The notes: generated by a model not told the origin, from the sequence alone. A DNA stretch of 64,000 nt from Lacrimispora sp. 210928-DFI.3.58 (GCF_020554865.1 NZ_JAJCIC010000008.1:74513-138512), one strand, 5' to 3'; shown: positions 16,722 through 26,187, numbered from the stretch's first letter. Made by a program: numbers and translations.

Positions 16722-17435
16722 ATGTTCAGTTATGAGGTTTTAAATTCTTTGAACGATCTGGAAATGCTGGTGTATAACTATGTGCTGGAGCACAAGGAAG
16801 AGATCAAGTATATGACGATCCGGGAGCTGGCGGAGGGGGTCCATGTTTCTACCTCCACCATTGTCCGTTTCTGTAAAAAGCTGGGATGTGAAGGATATTC
16901 CGAGTTTAAGGTCAAGTTCAAAATGTACCTGAAGGAGGAGAAAAAGAAGCAGCCTGAGACCGATTTAAATGAGATCAGGAACTTCTTTGAGACCTTCCGC
17001 ACAACCCAGTATCAGGAGTCCATGGAGGCAGTTGCCGGGGAGCTGAAAAAGGCGGAGCATCTGATCTTTTTAGGCATTGGCACCTCCGGTATTCTTGGAA
17101 AATATGGGGCGAGGTATTTTTCCAATCTGGGTAAATACAGCCAGTATATAGAGGACCCTTATTACCCGATTGTCGGCGATATGGGAAAAACGGCAGTGAT
17201 CGCCCTTTCGGTATCAGGGGAGACAGAGCAGGTCATTATGATGGCAGGAAGGTTTAAGGAGCATAAATGCAGGCTCATAAGCATTACCAATAAAGGGGCC
17301 TCCACCCTGGGAAAAATGTCGGATCATAACCTGAACTATTATGTATCAGAGCGTATGGTGGAGGATGAATATAATATTACGACCCAGGTTCCGGTGGTGT
17401 TTCTTTTAGAAAGCCTGGGAAAGAGGCTGTCATAG
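16722..17435 (+). CDS. MurR/RpiR family transcriptional regulator
   Basis: This regulator has 237 residues when started at the ATG preceded by GGGGTGGGAA; an upstream in-frame start would run through the promoter and is rejected. The N-terminal RpiR helix-turn-helix domain includes MTIRELAEGVHVSTSTIVRF. The C-terminal SIS domain contains IFLGIGTSGILGKYGARYF and VIALSVSGETEQVIMM and ends in the usual TQVPVVFLLESLG. SIS domains sense sugar phosphates. The gene lies upstream of a beta-glucoside PTS and GH1 enzyme, so it most likely controls them in response to a phosphorylated glucoside. Confidence 0.9.
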   Translation: MFSYEVLNSLNDLEMLVYNYVLEHKEEIKYMTIRELAEGVHVSTSTIVRFCKKLGCEGYSEFKVKFKMYLKEEKKKQPETDLNEIRNFFETFRTTQYQESMEAVAGELKKAEHLIFLGIGTSGILGKYGARYFSNLGKYSQYIEDPYYPIVGDMGKTAVIALSVSGETEQVIMMAGRFKEHKCRLISITNKGASTLGKMSDHNLNYYVSERMVEDEYNITTQVPVVFLLESLGKRLS

Positions 17436-17492
17436 CTGCAGAGCGTGCAGGACGGGAAAGGTCAGTGGGATTGGGCGCAAAATAACGGTATT

Positions 17493-17526
17493 CAGGGTGT
17501 TTCTGATGAAACATCCTGTTTTTTCT
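17493..17526 (+). terminator. Terminator after the RpiR gene
   Basis: CAGGGTGTTTC (17493-17503), loop TGAT and GAAACATCCTG (17508-17518) pair over 11 bp with one G-T wobble and are followed by TTTTTTCTTT. It ends the regulator transcript before the PTS gene. No BglG/LicT-type antiterminator target overlapping this hairpin was recognised. Confidence 0.8.
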
Positions 17527-17655
17527 TTGTAACATGTTTTTTCTGCCCTCACCCGTTCCTAAAAGGGCTCAGACCCTATGATTTTTTCTGTAATTATTTA
17601 TAATAAATATCAAAAGCATCCGGGGCTTAATGGAAAAATTGGAGGGTTAAAAAAG

Positions 17656-19551
17656 ATGGCAATTGACTATCAAAAGACAGCGAAAGAGCTGGTAAAGGAG
17701 CTGGGCGGTGATGAGAATATCACCAATGTGACTCACTGCGCCACAAGACTGCGTTTTATCTTAAAGGATGAAGCCATTGTCAATAAAGACAAGGTGGCAA
17801 AGATTCCCGGTGTTATCACTACAGTACAGGCCGGAGGCCAGTTCCAGGTGGTGATCGGAAACCATGTAAAGGATGCGTACGGATATGTAACAGAGCTTGT
17901 CCATGTAAGCGGGGATGCCCAGGGCAGCTCAGACAGGAAGGTAGGGGTGTTCAGCCGTATCATTGACATTATCTCCAGCATTTTTGCCCCCTTCCTCTAT
18001 ACCCTGGCTGCCTGTGGTATCCTTCAGGGAATCCTGGGTGTTTTGGTGGCCCTGAATGCCATTGACACAGCAGGCGGTACCTACAGGATCCTGAATTTTA
18101 TTTCCTGGACAGCATTTACATACCTGCCGGTAATGATCGCTGTGACCGCATCAAAGAAGTTCAATGTGAACACCTATGTGGCTCTGGTGATCGCCTGCGC
18201 CCTGGTATGCCCTGACTACATGAGCATGGTGAGCAGCGGCGAGGCCATTGCTTTCCTGGGGATCCCGGTGCAGCTTTTAAGCTATACATCCTCTGTTATC
18301 CCCATTATCCTTGCAATATGGATCGCCTCCTATGTGCAGAGGTTTTTTGATAAATATCTGCCCATCGTTGTGCGCAACCTGTTTTCACCCATGTTTACCA
18401 TTGTCATCATGGTACCCCTTACCCTGCTGGCATTTGGCCCGGTGGGAAATACCATCGGCAATGCCATCGGAGGCATCTACAATTACCTGTACGGCTTAAG
18501 CCCCATTGTGGCTGGTATCATCGTTGGCGGCTTCTGGGAGGTGCTGGTCATCTTCGGCGTACACTGGGGAATTACCCCGGTTACTGTGGGCAACTATGCG
18601 AACCTGGGATATGATACCTTCACAGGTCTTCAGGCATCTGCCGTATTTGCACAGGCCGGTGCAGCCCTGGGCGTATTCTTTAAGACAAAGGACAAGGATA
18701 TGAAGGGAGTTTCCCTTTCCGCTGCCATCACAGGCTTCTTCGGCATCACCGAGCCTGCCATCTACGGCGTGAATCTGCGCCTGAAAAAGCCTATGATCTG
18801 CGGCTGTATTGCAGGTGCTGTGGGCGGTGCCATCGGCGGCGCGTTCAATGCGGTTTCCTGGGGCTACAATATGCCGGGCATTGCCACTCTTCCGGCTTAC
18901 TTTAAGAGCGGCCATATGAATCAGTTTATTGGATATCTGATCTCTATTGCAGTTGCCTTTGTGCTGGGCATTATCCTTACCTTTGTAGTTGGATTTGCAG
19001 AGGACACAGAGCCGGAGAAAGAAGAAACAACGGATGCACAGAAGGAATCACAGGCTGCCAGCGCCGGGGATAACGAAGGAATCGTAAGGACCGTAGAGTT
19101 TGGAAGCCCTGTGGCAGGTGATGTGATCCCTGTTACGGAGGTAAAGGACGCTGTGTTTGCATCGGAGATGATGGGAAAGGGCGTAGGCATCATCCCGGCA
19201 GAGGGAAAGGTATATGCTCCCTGTGACGGTACAGCCGAGGCCGTGTTCCCCACCGGCCATGCTGTTGGCTTAAAATGCAGCAATGGGCTGGAGCTGCTTA
19301 TCCATATCGGAATTGATACAGTGAAGCTGGAGGGCAGAGGCTTTAAAGCCCATGTAAACCAGGGAGACCATGTGAAGAAGGGAGATCTTCTTGTAGAATT
19401 TGACAGAGAGCTTGTGAAAGAAAACGGATATGATCCAACCGTCATCTTCATTGTAACTGCCATGGATCAGATTCAGGATATGGAAAAGAGGACAGGTCAG
19501 AACGTGAAGCAGCTGGATACTGTTATGACTGTGACATGCAGGGAGGAATAG
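17656..19551 (+). CDS. PTS beta-glucoside-type transporter, EIIBCA
   Basis: This is a 631-residue phosphotransferase permease that imports and phosphorylates a beta-glucoside. The start at 17656 is favoured by GGAGG ten bases upstream; the longer frame from 17578 has no ribosome site. Domains in order are EIIB (phospho-cysteine in NVTHCATRLRF, residue 28), an EIIC membrane domain of about ten helices (residues about 110-460), a charged linker, and EIIA(Glc-type) with PTGHAVG and the phospho-His in LLIHIGIDTV, ending near residue 620. It is cotranscribed with the GH1 gene 3 bp downstream. The family covers beta-glucosides such as arbutin, salicin and cellobiose, as well as sucrose or trehalose; the GH1 partner argues for a beta-glucoside. 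Confidence 0.93.
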   Translation: MAIDYQKTAKELVKELGGDENITNVTHCATRLRFILKDEAIVNKDKVAKIPGVITTVQAGGQFQVVIGNHVKDAYGYVTELVHVSGDAQGSSDRKVGVFSRIIDIISSIFAPFLYTLAACGILQGILGVLVALNAIDTAGGTYRILNFISWTAFTYLPVMIAVTASKKFNVNTYVALVIACALVCPDYMSMVSSGEAIAFLGIPVQLLSYTSSVIPIILAIWIASYVQRFFDKYLPIVVRNLFSPMFTIVIMVPLTLLAFGPVGNTIGNAIGGIYNYLYGLSPIVAGIIVGGFWEVLVIFGVHWGITPVTVGNYANLGYDTFTGLQASAVFAQAGAALGVFFKTKDKDMKGVSLSAAITGFFGITEPAIYGVNLRLKKPMICGCIAGAVGGAIGGAFNAVSWGYNMPGIATLPAYFKSGHMNQFIGYLISIAVAFVLGIILTFVVGFAEDTEPEKEETTDAQKESQAASAGDNEGIVRTVEFGSPVAGDVIPVTEVKDAVFASEMMGKGVGIIPAEGKVYAPCDGTAEAVFPTGHAVGLKCSNGLELLIHIGIDTVKLEGRGFKAHVNQGDHVKKGDLLVEFDRELVKENGYDPTVIFIVTAMDQIQDMEKRTGQNVKQLDTVMTVTCREE

Positions 19552-20985
<1,434 letters not shown>

Positions 20986-21044
20986 TATCACTTGATAAAA
21001 TCCGCCTCCGGCAGTGTTTCGGTATGCATGGCAGATAATGAAGA

Positions 21045-21086
21045 GCCGTAACCAGCAGGAAGCTGGCTGCGGCCCTTGTTTTTGTG
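21045..21086 (+). terminator. Terminator of the PTS-GH1 operon
   Basis: GCCG(TAA)CCAGC - AGGAA - GCTGG(CTG)CGGC, with a small internal loop, at 21045-21073, followed by CCTTGTTTTTG. It lies about 60 bp after the GH1 stop. Confidence 0.65.
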
Positions 21087-21150
21087 CATGGTATTGCCTT
21101 AAAGGGAATACCTTAGTAAAAAGCAGGTTGTCAGGGAGCAACTATCTGTT

Positions 21151-21678
21151 ATGAAGCTTCTCATGTTCCTGTCAGAGGCAATGGTTCCTCTGGTGATCTT
21201 TTATATTACGGGCTTTGGCCTTTTGTCCGGCAGGCCGGTGCTGGATGATTTTATCGAGGGAGCAAAGGAGGGGATGAAGACCGTGGCAGGGATCCTTCCC
21301 ACCCTGGTGGGCCTTATGGTGTCGGTGGGGATCCTCAGGGCTTCCGGTTTTTTGGGCTTTCTGGGGGAAATGCTGGCAATGCCGGCAGCTCTTCTGCATA
21401 TTGCCCCCCAGCTTGTGCCGGTGGTCCTGGTGCGCCTGGTGTCCAATTCTGCGGCTACGGGGCTTGTGCTGGATATCTTTAAGGAGTATGGGACAGATTC
21501 CCAGGTGGGGCTGGCGGCCTCCATCCTCATGAGCAGTACGGAGACCGTGCTCTACTGTATGAGCGTGTATTTTGGCTCTGTGGGGATCACAAAGACAAGG
21601 TATACTCTGGCCGGAGGGCTCCTTGCAACGGCAGCAGGAGTGGCAGCCAGCATTTTCTTTGCAGGAATGATCGGATAA
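21151..21678 (+). CDS. spmB: Spore maturation protein B-like membrane protein
   Basis: This 175-residue protein has four to five membrane segments and the nucleoside-recognition (Gate) domain shared by SpmA, SpmB and FeoB-like proteins. Key segments are the opening FLSEAMVPLVIFYITGFGLL, LPTLVGLMVSVGILRASG, VRLVSNSAATGLVLDIF with the conserved SNSAA, and SSTETVLYCMSVYFGSVG. In Bacillus, SpmA and SpmB together affect spore core dehydration. No spmA gene is adjacent here, which is unusual. The ribosome site is weak (CAGGGAGC, about 13 bp upstream of the ATG), so expression may be low or specialised. Confidence 0.88.
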   Translation: MKLLMFLSEAMVPLVIFYITGFGLLSGRPVLDDFIEGAKEGMKTVAGILPTLVGLMVSVGILRASGFLGFLGEMLAMPAALLHIAPQLVPVVLVRLVSNSAATGLVLDIFKEYGTDSQVGLAASILMSSTETVLYCMSVYFGSVGITKTRYTLAGGLLATAAGVAASIFFAGMIG

Positions 21679-21710
21679 ATCAGGTAAATCAGAAAAACAG
21701 GCAAAAAACA

Positions 21711-21739
21711 TTGCAAACAAAGGCGTTATTGACTATAAT
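21711..21739 (+). promoter_or_regulatory. Promoter of the murL-murD2-like pair
   Basis: TTGCAA (21711-21716), 17-bp spacer, TATAAT (21734-21739). A perfect -10 box and spacing indicate vegetative sigma-A expression, independent of spmB. Confidence 0.75.
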
Positions 21740-21758
21740 AGCCGTAGAAAAAGGGAAT

Positions 21759-21807
21759 CCGCTGTATGTGTGCCCTGTATAACCAACAGGTGCATCATGT
21801 GCAGCGG
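21759..21807 (+). other. Structured 5' leader of the murL-like gene
   Basis: CCGCTG (21759-21764) pairs with CAGCGG (21802-21807), and inside it TGC/CCTGT (21771-21778) pairs with ACAGG/TGCA (21786-21793), giving an extended interrupted hairpin between promoter and start codon. No poly-T tract follows, so it is not a simple terminator. It may stabilise the mRNA or be a control element. Confidence 0.45.
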
Positions 21808-21871
21808 GTTTGTGTTGTAAAAGATCCGGTTGTGCAAAAAGGCACAAAGGCCATGAGAAAAGAGGACATAT

Positions 21872-23305
21872 ATGGAACAGTACCAAAAACTGCGAAAGGA
21901 ATACCCGCGTTTCTTTTACAGAGGATATGAGATAGAGGAAAATGCTTCTGAATGTAAATTCACCTTCCATTTTGAGATAGAAGGCCTTGCCGCCTTTGCA
22001 CCTGAGTGGAGGTTCCCGAAGAAGAAGGAAGACAGCTGTCAGTGGAGCAGCAGGGAAGAGATGAGGAAAATGGTATTTTCCTTAGGAATGGTGGAGCTGG
22101 TAAGCTACTGGAAGATCACCTGCTCCCCGGAAGTGGTGATAGAAGCCGGGACTCTGGATAAGGAGCAGATCGCCTGGTGGAAGGACCTTTATTTTAACGG
22201 ATTAGGCGAGTTTTTTTATGTGAACCACATTGAGGAGGCGGACGCGGAGGATTTCATGGAGATCATCTGCAGAGGAAAGGCTTACGATACAGCTGATACC
22301 GTTAATGCCGCAGCCCGCTTTTCAAAGGATACACTTCTTTCAGAGGCCGGGAATGGCGTCCTTGTCCCCATCGGCGGAGGCAAGGATTCCGCTGTGACCC
22401 TGGAGCTTCTGCGCAGTGCGGGAGTGCCGCTGTTTGCCTACATCATCAACCCCAGAGGGGCTACCATCCATACGACAGAGGCAGCGGGGCTGGATGAGGA
22501 GCATGTGATCTGCGTAAAGCGCACATTGGATAAAAATATGCTGGAGCTCAATAAGCAGGGGTATTTAAACGGACATACGCCTTTTTCCGCCCTGGTAGCC
22601 TTTTCGAGCATCATTGCGGCTTACATGCAGGGCCTTTCCTATATTGCCCTGTCAAATGAATCCAGCGCCAATGAGAGTACGGTCCAGGGGACCACGGTGA
22701 ACCACCAGTATTCTAAGAGCTTTAAATTTGAGGAGGATTTTCACCGCTACCAGATGGCATATCTGCCGGAGAGCGCCTACTATTTCAGTATGCTCAGGCC
22801 CTTAAGCGAATTTCAGATCGCCAGATATTTTGCAAAGCAGAAGCAGTACCATGCCATTTTCCGAAGCTGCAATGCAGGCAGCAAGACGGACAGCTGGTGC
22901 GGCCATTGCCCCAAGTGCCTGTTCGTGTACCTGATCCTGTCGCCATTCCTGTCCAGGCAGGAGCTGAAGGACATCTTCGGCAGGGATATGCTGGAGGATA
23001 CCTCCATGCAGGAGACCTTAGAGCAGCTCATCGGGCTTCAGGAGGAAAAGCCCTTTGAATGTGTGGGCAGCAGGGATGAGATCAACACGGCCATAGTTAT
23101 GACCATCGATAAGCTCACCGGGGCAGGAGAGGAGCTTCCGGCTCTTCTTTCCTACTATAAGGAAGCAGGCAGGTATGATGCCTGCAAGCCTGCCGGGGAC
23201 AGGTTTTCCGCCTATTTTGATGAGAACAACCTGGTTCCGGCAGAGTGGGAGATGCTGGTGCGGGAAAAATGCGCTGTTTCAGGCGGGCGCATTTGGCATA
23301 CCTGA
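21872..23305 (+). CDS. murL: MurL-like UDP-MurNAc-Ala-Glu epimerase
   Basis: This 477-residue protein has a PP-loop-like ATP-binding motif (VPIGGGKDSAVTLELL near residue 167) followed by YIINPRGATIHTTE, LSNESSANESTVQGTTVNHQ and a cysteine-rich segment (C333, then C343-x2-C346-x2-C349 in WCGHCPKC). This pattern corresponds to what I know of MurL, first shown in Xanthomonas. MurL inverts the terminal L-Glu of UDP-MurNAc-L-Ala-L-Glu to D-Glu using ATP. The next gene encodes a MurD-type ligase, exactly the partner expected (MurD2). The last ten residues and stop lie within a palindromic repeat. The annotation is by motif memory, so the function is a strong inference rather than proven. Confidence 0.78.
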   Translation: MEQYQKLRKEYPRFFYRGYEIEENASECKFTFHFEIEGLAAFAPEWRFPKKKEDSCQWSSREEMRKMVFSLGMVELVSYWKITCSPEVVIEAGTLDKEQIAWWKDLYFNGLGEFFYVNHIEEADAEDFMEIICRGKAYDTADTVNAAARFSKDTLLSEAGNGVLVPIGGGKDSAVTLELLRSAGVPLFAYIINPRGATIHTTEAAGLDEEHVICVKRTLDKNMLELNKQGYLNGHTPFSALVAFSSIIAAYMQGLSYIALSNESSANESTVQGTTVNHQYSKSFKFEEDFHRYQMAYLPESAYYFSMLRPLSEFQIARYFAKQKQYHAIFRSCNAGSKTDSWCGHCPKCLFVYLILSPFLSRQELKDIFGRDMLEDTSMQETLEQLIGLQEEKPFECVGSRDEINTAIVMTIDKLTGAGEELPALLSYYKEAGRYDACKPAGDRFSAYFDENNLVPAEWEMLVREKCAVSGGRIWHT

Positions 23306-23337
23306 ATATATGCCGCCTGAAGGCGGCAGGACTTTCA
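23279..23337. repeat. Dispersed palindromic element, copy 1 (left end diverged)
   Basis: From TCAGGCGGGCGCATTTGGCA to GGACTTTCA, about 51 of 58 positions match the copy at 45822-45889. The central hairpin GCCGCC-TGAA-GGCGGC is intact. The left terminal repeat is degenerate compared with copy 2. The element overlaps the 3' end of murL and supplies its final residues and its TGA stop. Confidence 0.8.
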
Positions 23338-23362
23338 CAGCAAGGCTAAAGGAGAAAGAAAC

Positions 23363-24826
23363 GTGATCGAGAAGATAGAGCCCTGGATCAAGGGCAAGCG
23401 TGTGCTGCTGTTAGGTTTTGGACGGGAAGGACAGTCCACCTTTCATCTGTTAAAGAAGCTGGGAGGCTATGAAAAGCTGGATATCGCAGACATTTCATCC
23501 CCGGGAAAGCTGCCGGATGAGGAAACATTGTGGATATCCGGTCCGGATTATCAGAAATGTCTGGATAACTATGACGTAGTGTTCAAAAGTCCGGGGATCG
23601 TGCTGGAGCGCCCGGCAGAGGAGTACCGCTGCAGGATCCTATCCCAGACAGAGGTATTTTTCCACTGCTTTCGGGACCAGATCATAGGGATCACCGGGAC
23701 AAAGGGAAAGAGTACGATCACTACGCTGCTGTATCATCTTTTGAAGTCAGCGGGTATGGATACCCTTCTGGCTGGGAATATCGGGATCCCGGCCTTTGAC
23801 CACATAGAGGAGGTGGGGCCGGACACAAGGATCGTGTTTGAGCTGTCCTGCCACCAGCTGGAATATATGACAGTTTCCCCCCATATCGGGATCCTGGTAA
23901 ATATCCATGAGGAGCATCTGGATCACTATGGGACCATGGAAAAATATGTGGAGGCAAAGCACCATATATTTACAAATCAGAAGGAATCCGACATCCTGAT
24001 CTGCAATGTGCAGTGCCTTCCGAAGGAGGGAACCTGTTCCTCCAGGCTGATAGAGGCGGCTGTGAGGGAGCAGAAGGAAGAGGAATATGGGGAGAGAGCC
24101 GGTGGAAGCCTGAGGGCTGCAGCCAGCTCAAAGACAGAGGAAGGCTTTGGAAATACAGGCGGCTCAGCTGCAGCAAAAAACCGAGAGGCATTTTCCGGCA
24201 TGGAGGTCATCCAGTCCGGCACAGAGACCGTCATTGCCTTTGAGGGAAGGCGTTATAGCATCCCGGTGAACGAGATCAAGCTTTTAGGCCAGCACAATTA
24301 TTTTGATATCGGCATTGCCTATGTGGTGTGCAGCCTTTTGGGAATGGAGGATGAGGTATTCACACAGGGCCTTAAGACCTATGAGCCCCTGCCTCACAGG
24401 CTCCAGCTTTTGGGAGTAAAGGACGGCATCCGTTACTATGACGACTCTATTTCCACCATCTGTGATACAACCATCCAGGCGCTTAGGACGCTGACAGATA
24501 CAGATACTGTTCTGATCGGCGGAATGGACCGGGGGATCGATTACGGAGAGCTGATCGGATTTTTATCCCAGTGCCCGGTTCCTCATATTATCCTTATGGA
24601 AGCCACAGGGAAGAGGATCTATGAGGAGATCAGGAACAACTATCCGGATTTTGGGAAGCCGTCCCGTCTGGTATTGGCAGAGCATCTGGAGGATGCAGTC
24701 AGGCTGGGGCAGCAGCTTACCCGCCCCGGACACAGCCTGGTGCTCTCCCCTGCAGCAGCCAGCTACGGGATATTCAAAAATTTTGAAGAGCGGGGCAAGG
24801 TTTTTGCCCGCCTGGTATTTGGCTGA
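23363..24826 (+). CDS. Non-canonical MurD (MurD2-like) UDP-MurNAc-alanine-glutamate ligase
   Basis: This 487-residue Mur ligase carries the UDP-binding N-domain (VLLLGFGREGQSTFHLL), the ATP P-loop ITGTKGKSTITTLL near residue 110, ELSCHQLEY, the metal-site IHEEHLDHYGTMEKYVEAK, and C-domain HRLQLLG followed by YYDDSIST at about 359-365. Canonical MurD has GTNGKT and DSKATN at these places. TKGKST and DSIST recall the Xanthomonas MurD2 class, which adds L-Glu rather than D-Glu. Residues about 215-281 are a low-complexity Glu/Gly/Ala-rich insertion not typical of MurD. Start is GTG at 23363 after AAAGGAGAAAG. The gene is coupled with the upstream MurL-like gene (57-bp gap occupied by the repeat). 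The specificity is inferred. Confidence 0.82.
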   Translation: MIEKIEPWIKGKRVLLLGFGREGQSTFHLLKKLGGYEKLDIADISSPGKLPDEETLWISGPDYQKCLDNYDVVFKSPGIVLERPAEEYRCRILSQTEVFFHCFRDQIIGITGTKGKSTITTLLYHLLKSAGMDTLLAGNIGIPAFDHIEEVGPDTRIVFELSCHQLEYMTVSPHIGILVNIHEEHLDHYGTMEKYVEAKHHIFTNQKESDILICNVQCLPKEGTCSSRLIEAAVREQKEEEYGERAGGSLRAAASSKTEEGFGNTGGSAAAKNREAFSGMEVIQSGTETVIAFEGRRYSIPVNEIKLLGQHNYFDIGIAYVVCSLLGMEDEVFTQGLKTYEPLPHRLQLLGVKDGIRYYDDSISTICDTTIQALRTLTDTDTVLIGGMDRGIDYGELIGFLSQCPVPHIILMEATGKRIYEEIRNNYPDFGKPSRLVLAEHLEDAVRLGQQLTRPGHSLVLSPAAASYGIFKNFEERGKVFARLVFG

Positions 24827-24876
24827 AGACACAAAAAAATCACAGGCTTTTAAGAATTTTATAAGGATTTTGGGGC

Positions 24877-24905
24877 TTGTGCGAACAATTAAAATACTGT
24901 ACAAT
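24877..24905 (+). promoter_or_regulatory. Promoter of the MarR-family gene
   Basis: TTGTGC (24877-24882), 17-bp spacer and TACAAT (24900-24905), 25 bp before the ATG at 24930. Confidence 0.6.
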
Positions 24906-24929
24906 CAGTAAGAAGCTTTTAAAAGTAAA

Positions 24930-25388
24930 ATGAAAGGGAAAAATGTGGGAACTTACGAAACGCTGAACGAAGTCCTGGTAAAGTTGTTCCGTGATATCAA
25001 TGATCTGGAACAGAAGGCGATCATCAACCAGGAGTTCGGAAACCTTACCAATAACGATATGCATGTGATCGAAGCAATCGGTATTGGAACGCCGAAGAAC
25101 ATGTCATCCATCGCCAAGGAATTGTCTGTTACTGTGGGGACGCTGACGATCTCCATGAACAGTCTGGTGAAAAAGGGATATGTGGTACGCCAGCGCGGAA
25201 GTGAGGACCGGAGAGTGGTCTATATCTCCCTTTCAGAACAAGGAAGAAAAGCTTATGAACACCACAAGAAATTCCATGAGCAGATGATAAACGGCGTGGT
25301 GGAGGAATTGACAAAAGAAGAACTGGAGGCCCTTGTAAAGGCGCTGAAAAAGCTGAATTCCTGGTTTAGAAGTTTTGAAGAGCACTAA
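24930..25388 (+). CDS. MarR family transcriptional regulator
   Basis: This 152-residue winged-helix dimeric regulator has the recognition region NMSSIAKELSVTVGTLTISM (about residues 53-72), the wing VRQRGSEDRRVVYISLSEQG and helical dimerisation ends. FabT, the repressor of fatty acid synthesis genes in Firmicutes, looks similar, but no fab genes are nearby, so only the family is assigned. It is followed 17 bp later by a lipoprotein gene with its own AAAGGAGG site, and the two appear to be cotranscribed. The ligand and target are unknown. Confidence 0.88.
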   Translation: MKGKNVGTYETLNEVLVKLFRDINDLEQKAIINQEFGNLTNNDMHVIEAIGIGTPKNMSSIAKELSVTVGTLTISMNSLVKKGYVVRQRGSEDRRVVYISLSEQGRKAYEHHKKFHEQMINGVVEELTKEELEALVKALKKLNSWFRSFEEH

Positions 25389-25405
25389 AGGAGGCATTTT
25401 CAATT

Positions 25406-25954
25406 ATGAAGAAATGGTTAATAGGCGTTATGGCAGCTATGATGGCAATATCACTGGCAGCTTGTACGCCGACAACAGAAAAACAGAAAAATGAGACAGC
25501 CGCAGCTGCAAAGGCGGAGGCACCGGAGATTCCCCAGAGCACAGGCGGAGCAAGCGATAAAGTCCCGGATCCCAATGTAATGCCGGTAGCCATCATTTCC
25601 ATCTATCACAAGGGAAATGGAGACAGTCTTGTACAGGAAATGGATTCTCTGGACACAGAAGGCCTTGACGCCCAGCTGCTTGTGAGCAGGATGATGGAGT
25701 ACGGCATATTCACAGACGGAACCATGGTCAACAGCTTTTCCATTGAAGGCGAGGAGGAGGCCTCCAAGGGAACCCTGGATCTAAACCAGGCAGAAAACGC
25801 CGAGGGCGTTTCCGATACCATGTTCCTGGTAGAGATCGGCAATACCTTCATTGAAAACTTTGAGCTGGCAGGGCTCACAGTTACGGTAAATGGTGAGGTT
25901 CTTCCGGGAGCAGAGGATCTCAGTTATGTGGTGGATTATGAGATGGTAGAATAG
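25406..25954 (+). CDS. Putative lipoprotein of unknown function
   Basis: This 182-residue exported lipoprotein has a basic start MKKW, a hydrophobic core and lipobox LAAC (Cys20), then a Glu/Ala/Lys/Thr-rich linker to about residue 55. The remaining 125 residues alternate beta-like strands and helices (GTLDLNQ, TMFLVEIGNTFIENFELAGL, TVTVNGEVLPG). This is vaguely reminiscent of GerMN-type domains of sporulation lipoproteins, a weak resemblance only. It lies downstream of the MarR gene and before a strong terminator. I do not recognise a specific family. Confidence 0.75.
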   Translation: MKKWLIGVMAAMMAISLAACTPTTEKQKNETAAAAKAEAPEIPQSTGGASDKVPDPNVMPVAIISIYHKGNGDSLVQEMDSLDTEGLDAQLLVSRMMEYGIFTDGTMVNSFSIEGEEEASKGTLDLNQAENAEGVSDTMFLVEIGNTFIENFELAGLTVTVNGEVLPGAEDLSYVVDYEMVE

Positions 25955-25981
25955 AAATTATAACAGTCTATGTAAAGGAAG

Positions 25982-26021
25982 ATAGCAGAGTATGTGCAGA
26001 GCATACTCTGTTATTTTTTTG
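25982..26021 (+). terminator. Terminator after the MarR-lipoprotein pair
   Basis: ATAGCAGAGTATG (25982-25994), loop TGCAGAG and CATACTCTGTTAT (26002-26014) form a 13-bp stem with one wobble, followed by seven T. Confidence 0.88.
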
Positions 26022-26130
26022 AAAAAACACATGAGATATCTATCGAAATCTTATAAAGAGAGGGGGTTTTTAGAAATTGATAAATTAAAAACAAAAAACT
26101 CTAAAAATTTGCATTTTTAAAAGAAAAATA

Positions 26131-26159
26131 TTGACAAATTGTACAGGCGTATGATACAT
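26131..26159 (+). promoter_or_regulatory. Promoter of the hydantoinase-ABC operon
   Basis: TTGACA (26131-26136) with a 16-17 bp spacer to GATACAT (26153-26159). The two cre-like boxes begin 7 bp after the -10 box. The remaining sequence 26022-26130 is AT-rich and shows no other recognisable feature. Confidence 0.65.
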
Positions 26160-26165
26160 TACAAA

Positions 26166-26179
26166 TGTAAGCGGTTTCA
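26166..26179. promoter_or_regulatory. cre-like/LacI operator box 1
   Basis: TGTAAGCGGTTTCA fits the Firmicutes cre consensus TGWAANCGNTNWCA at every defined position. Located just after the promoter -10 box, it could bind CcpA or the cognate LacI-family protein encoded at 33693. Confidence 0.65.
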
Positions 26180-26187
26180 CATAATAT

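Noticed and set aside
17578..17655. 26-residue N-terminal extension of the PTS gene
   Set aside because: No ribosome site at 17578, and the EIIB domain begins at the ATG at 17656, which has GGAGG ten bases upstream.
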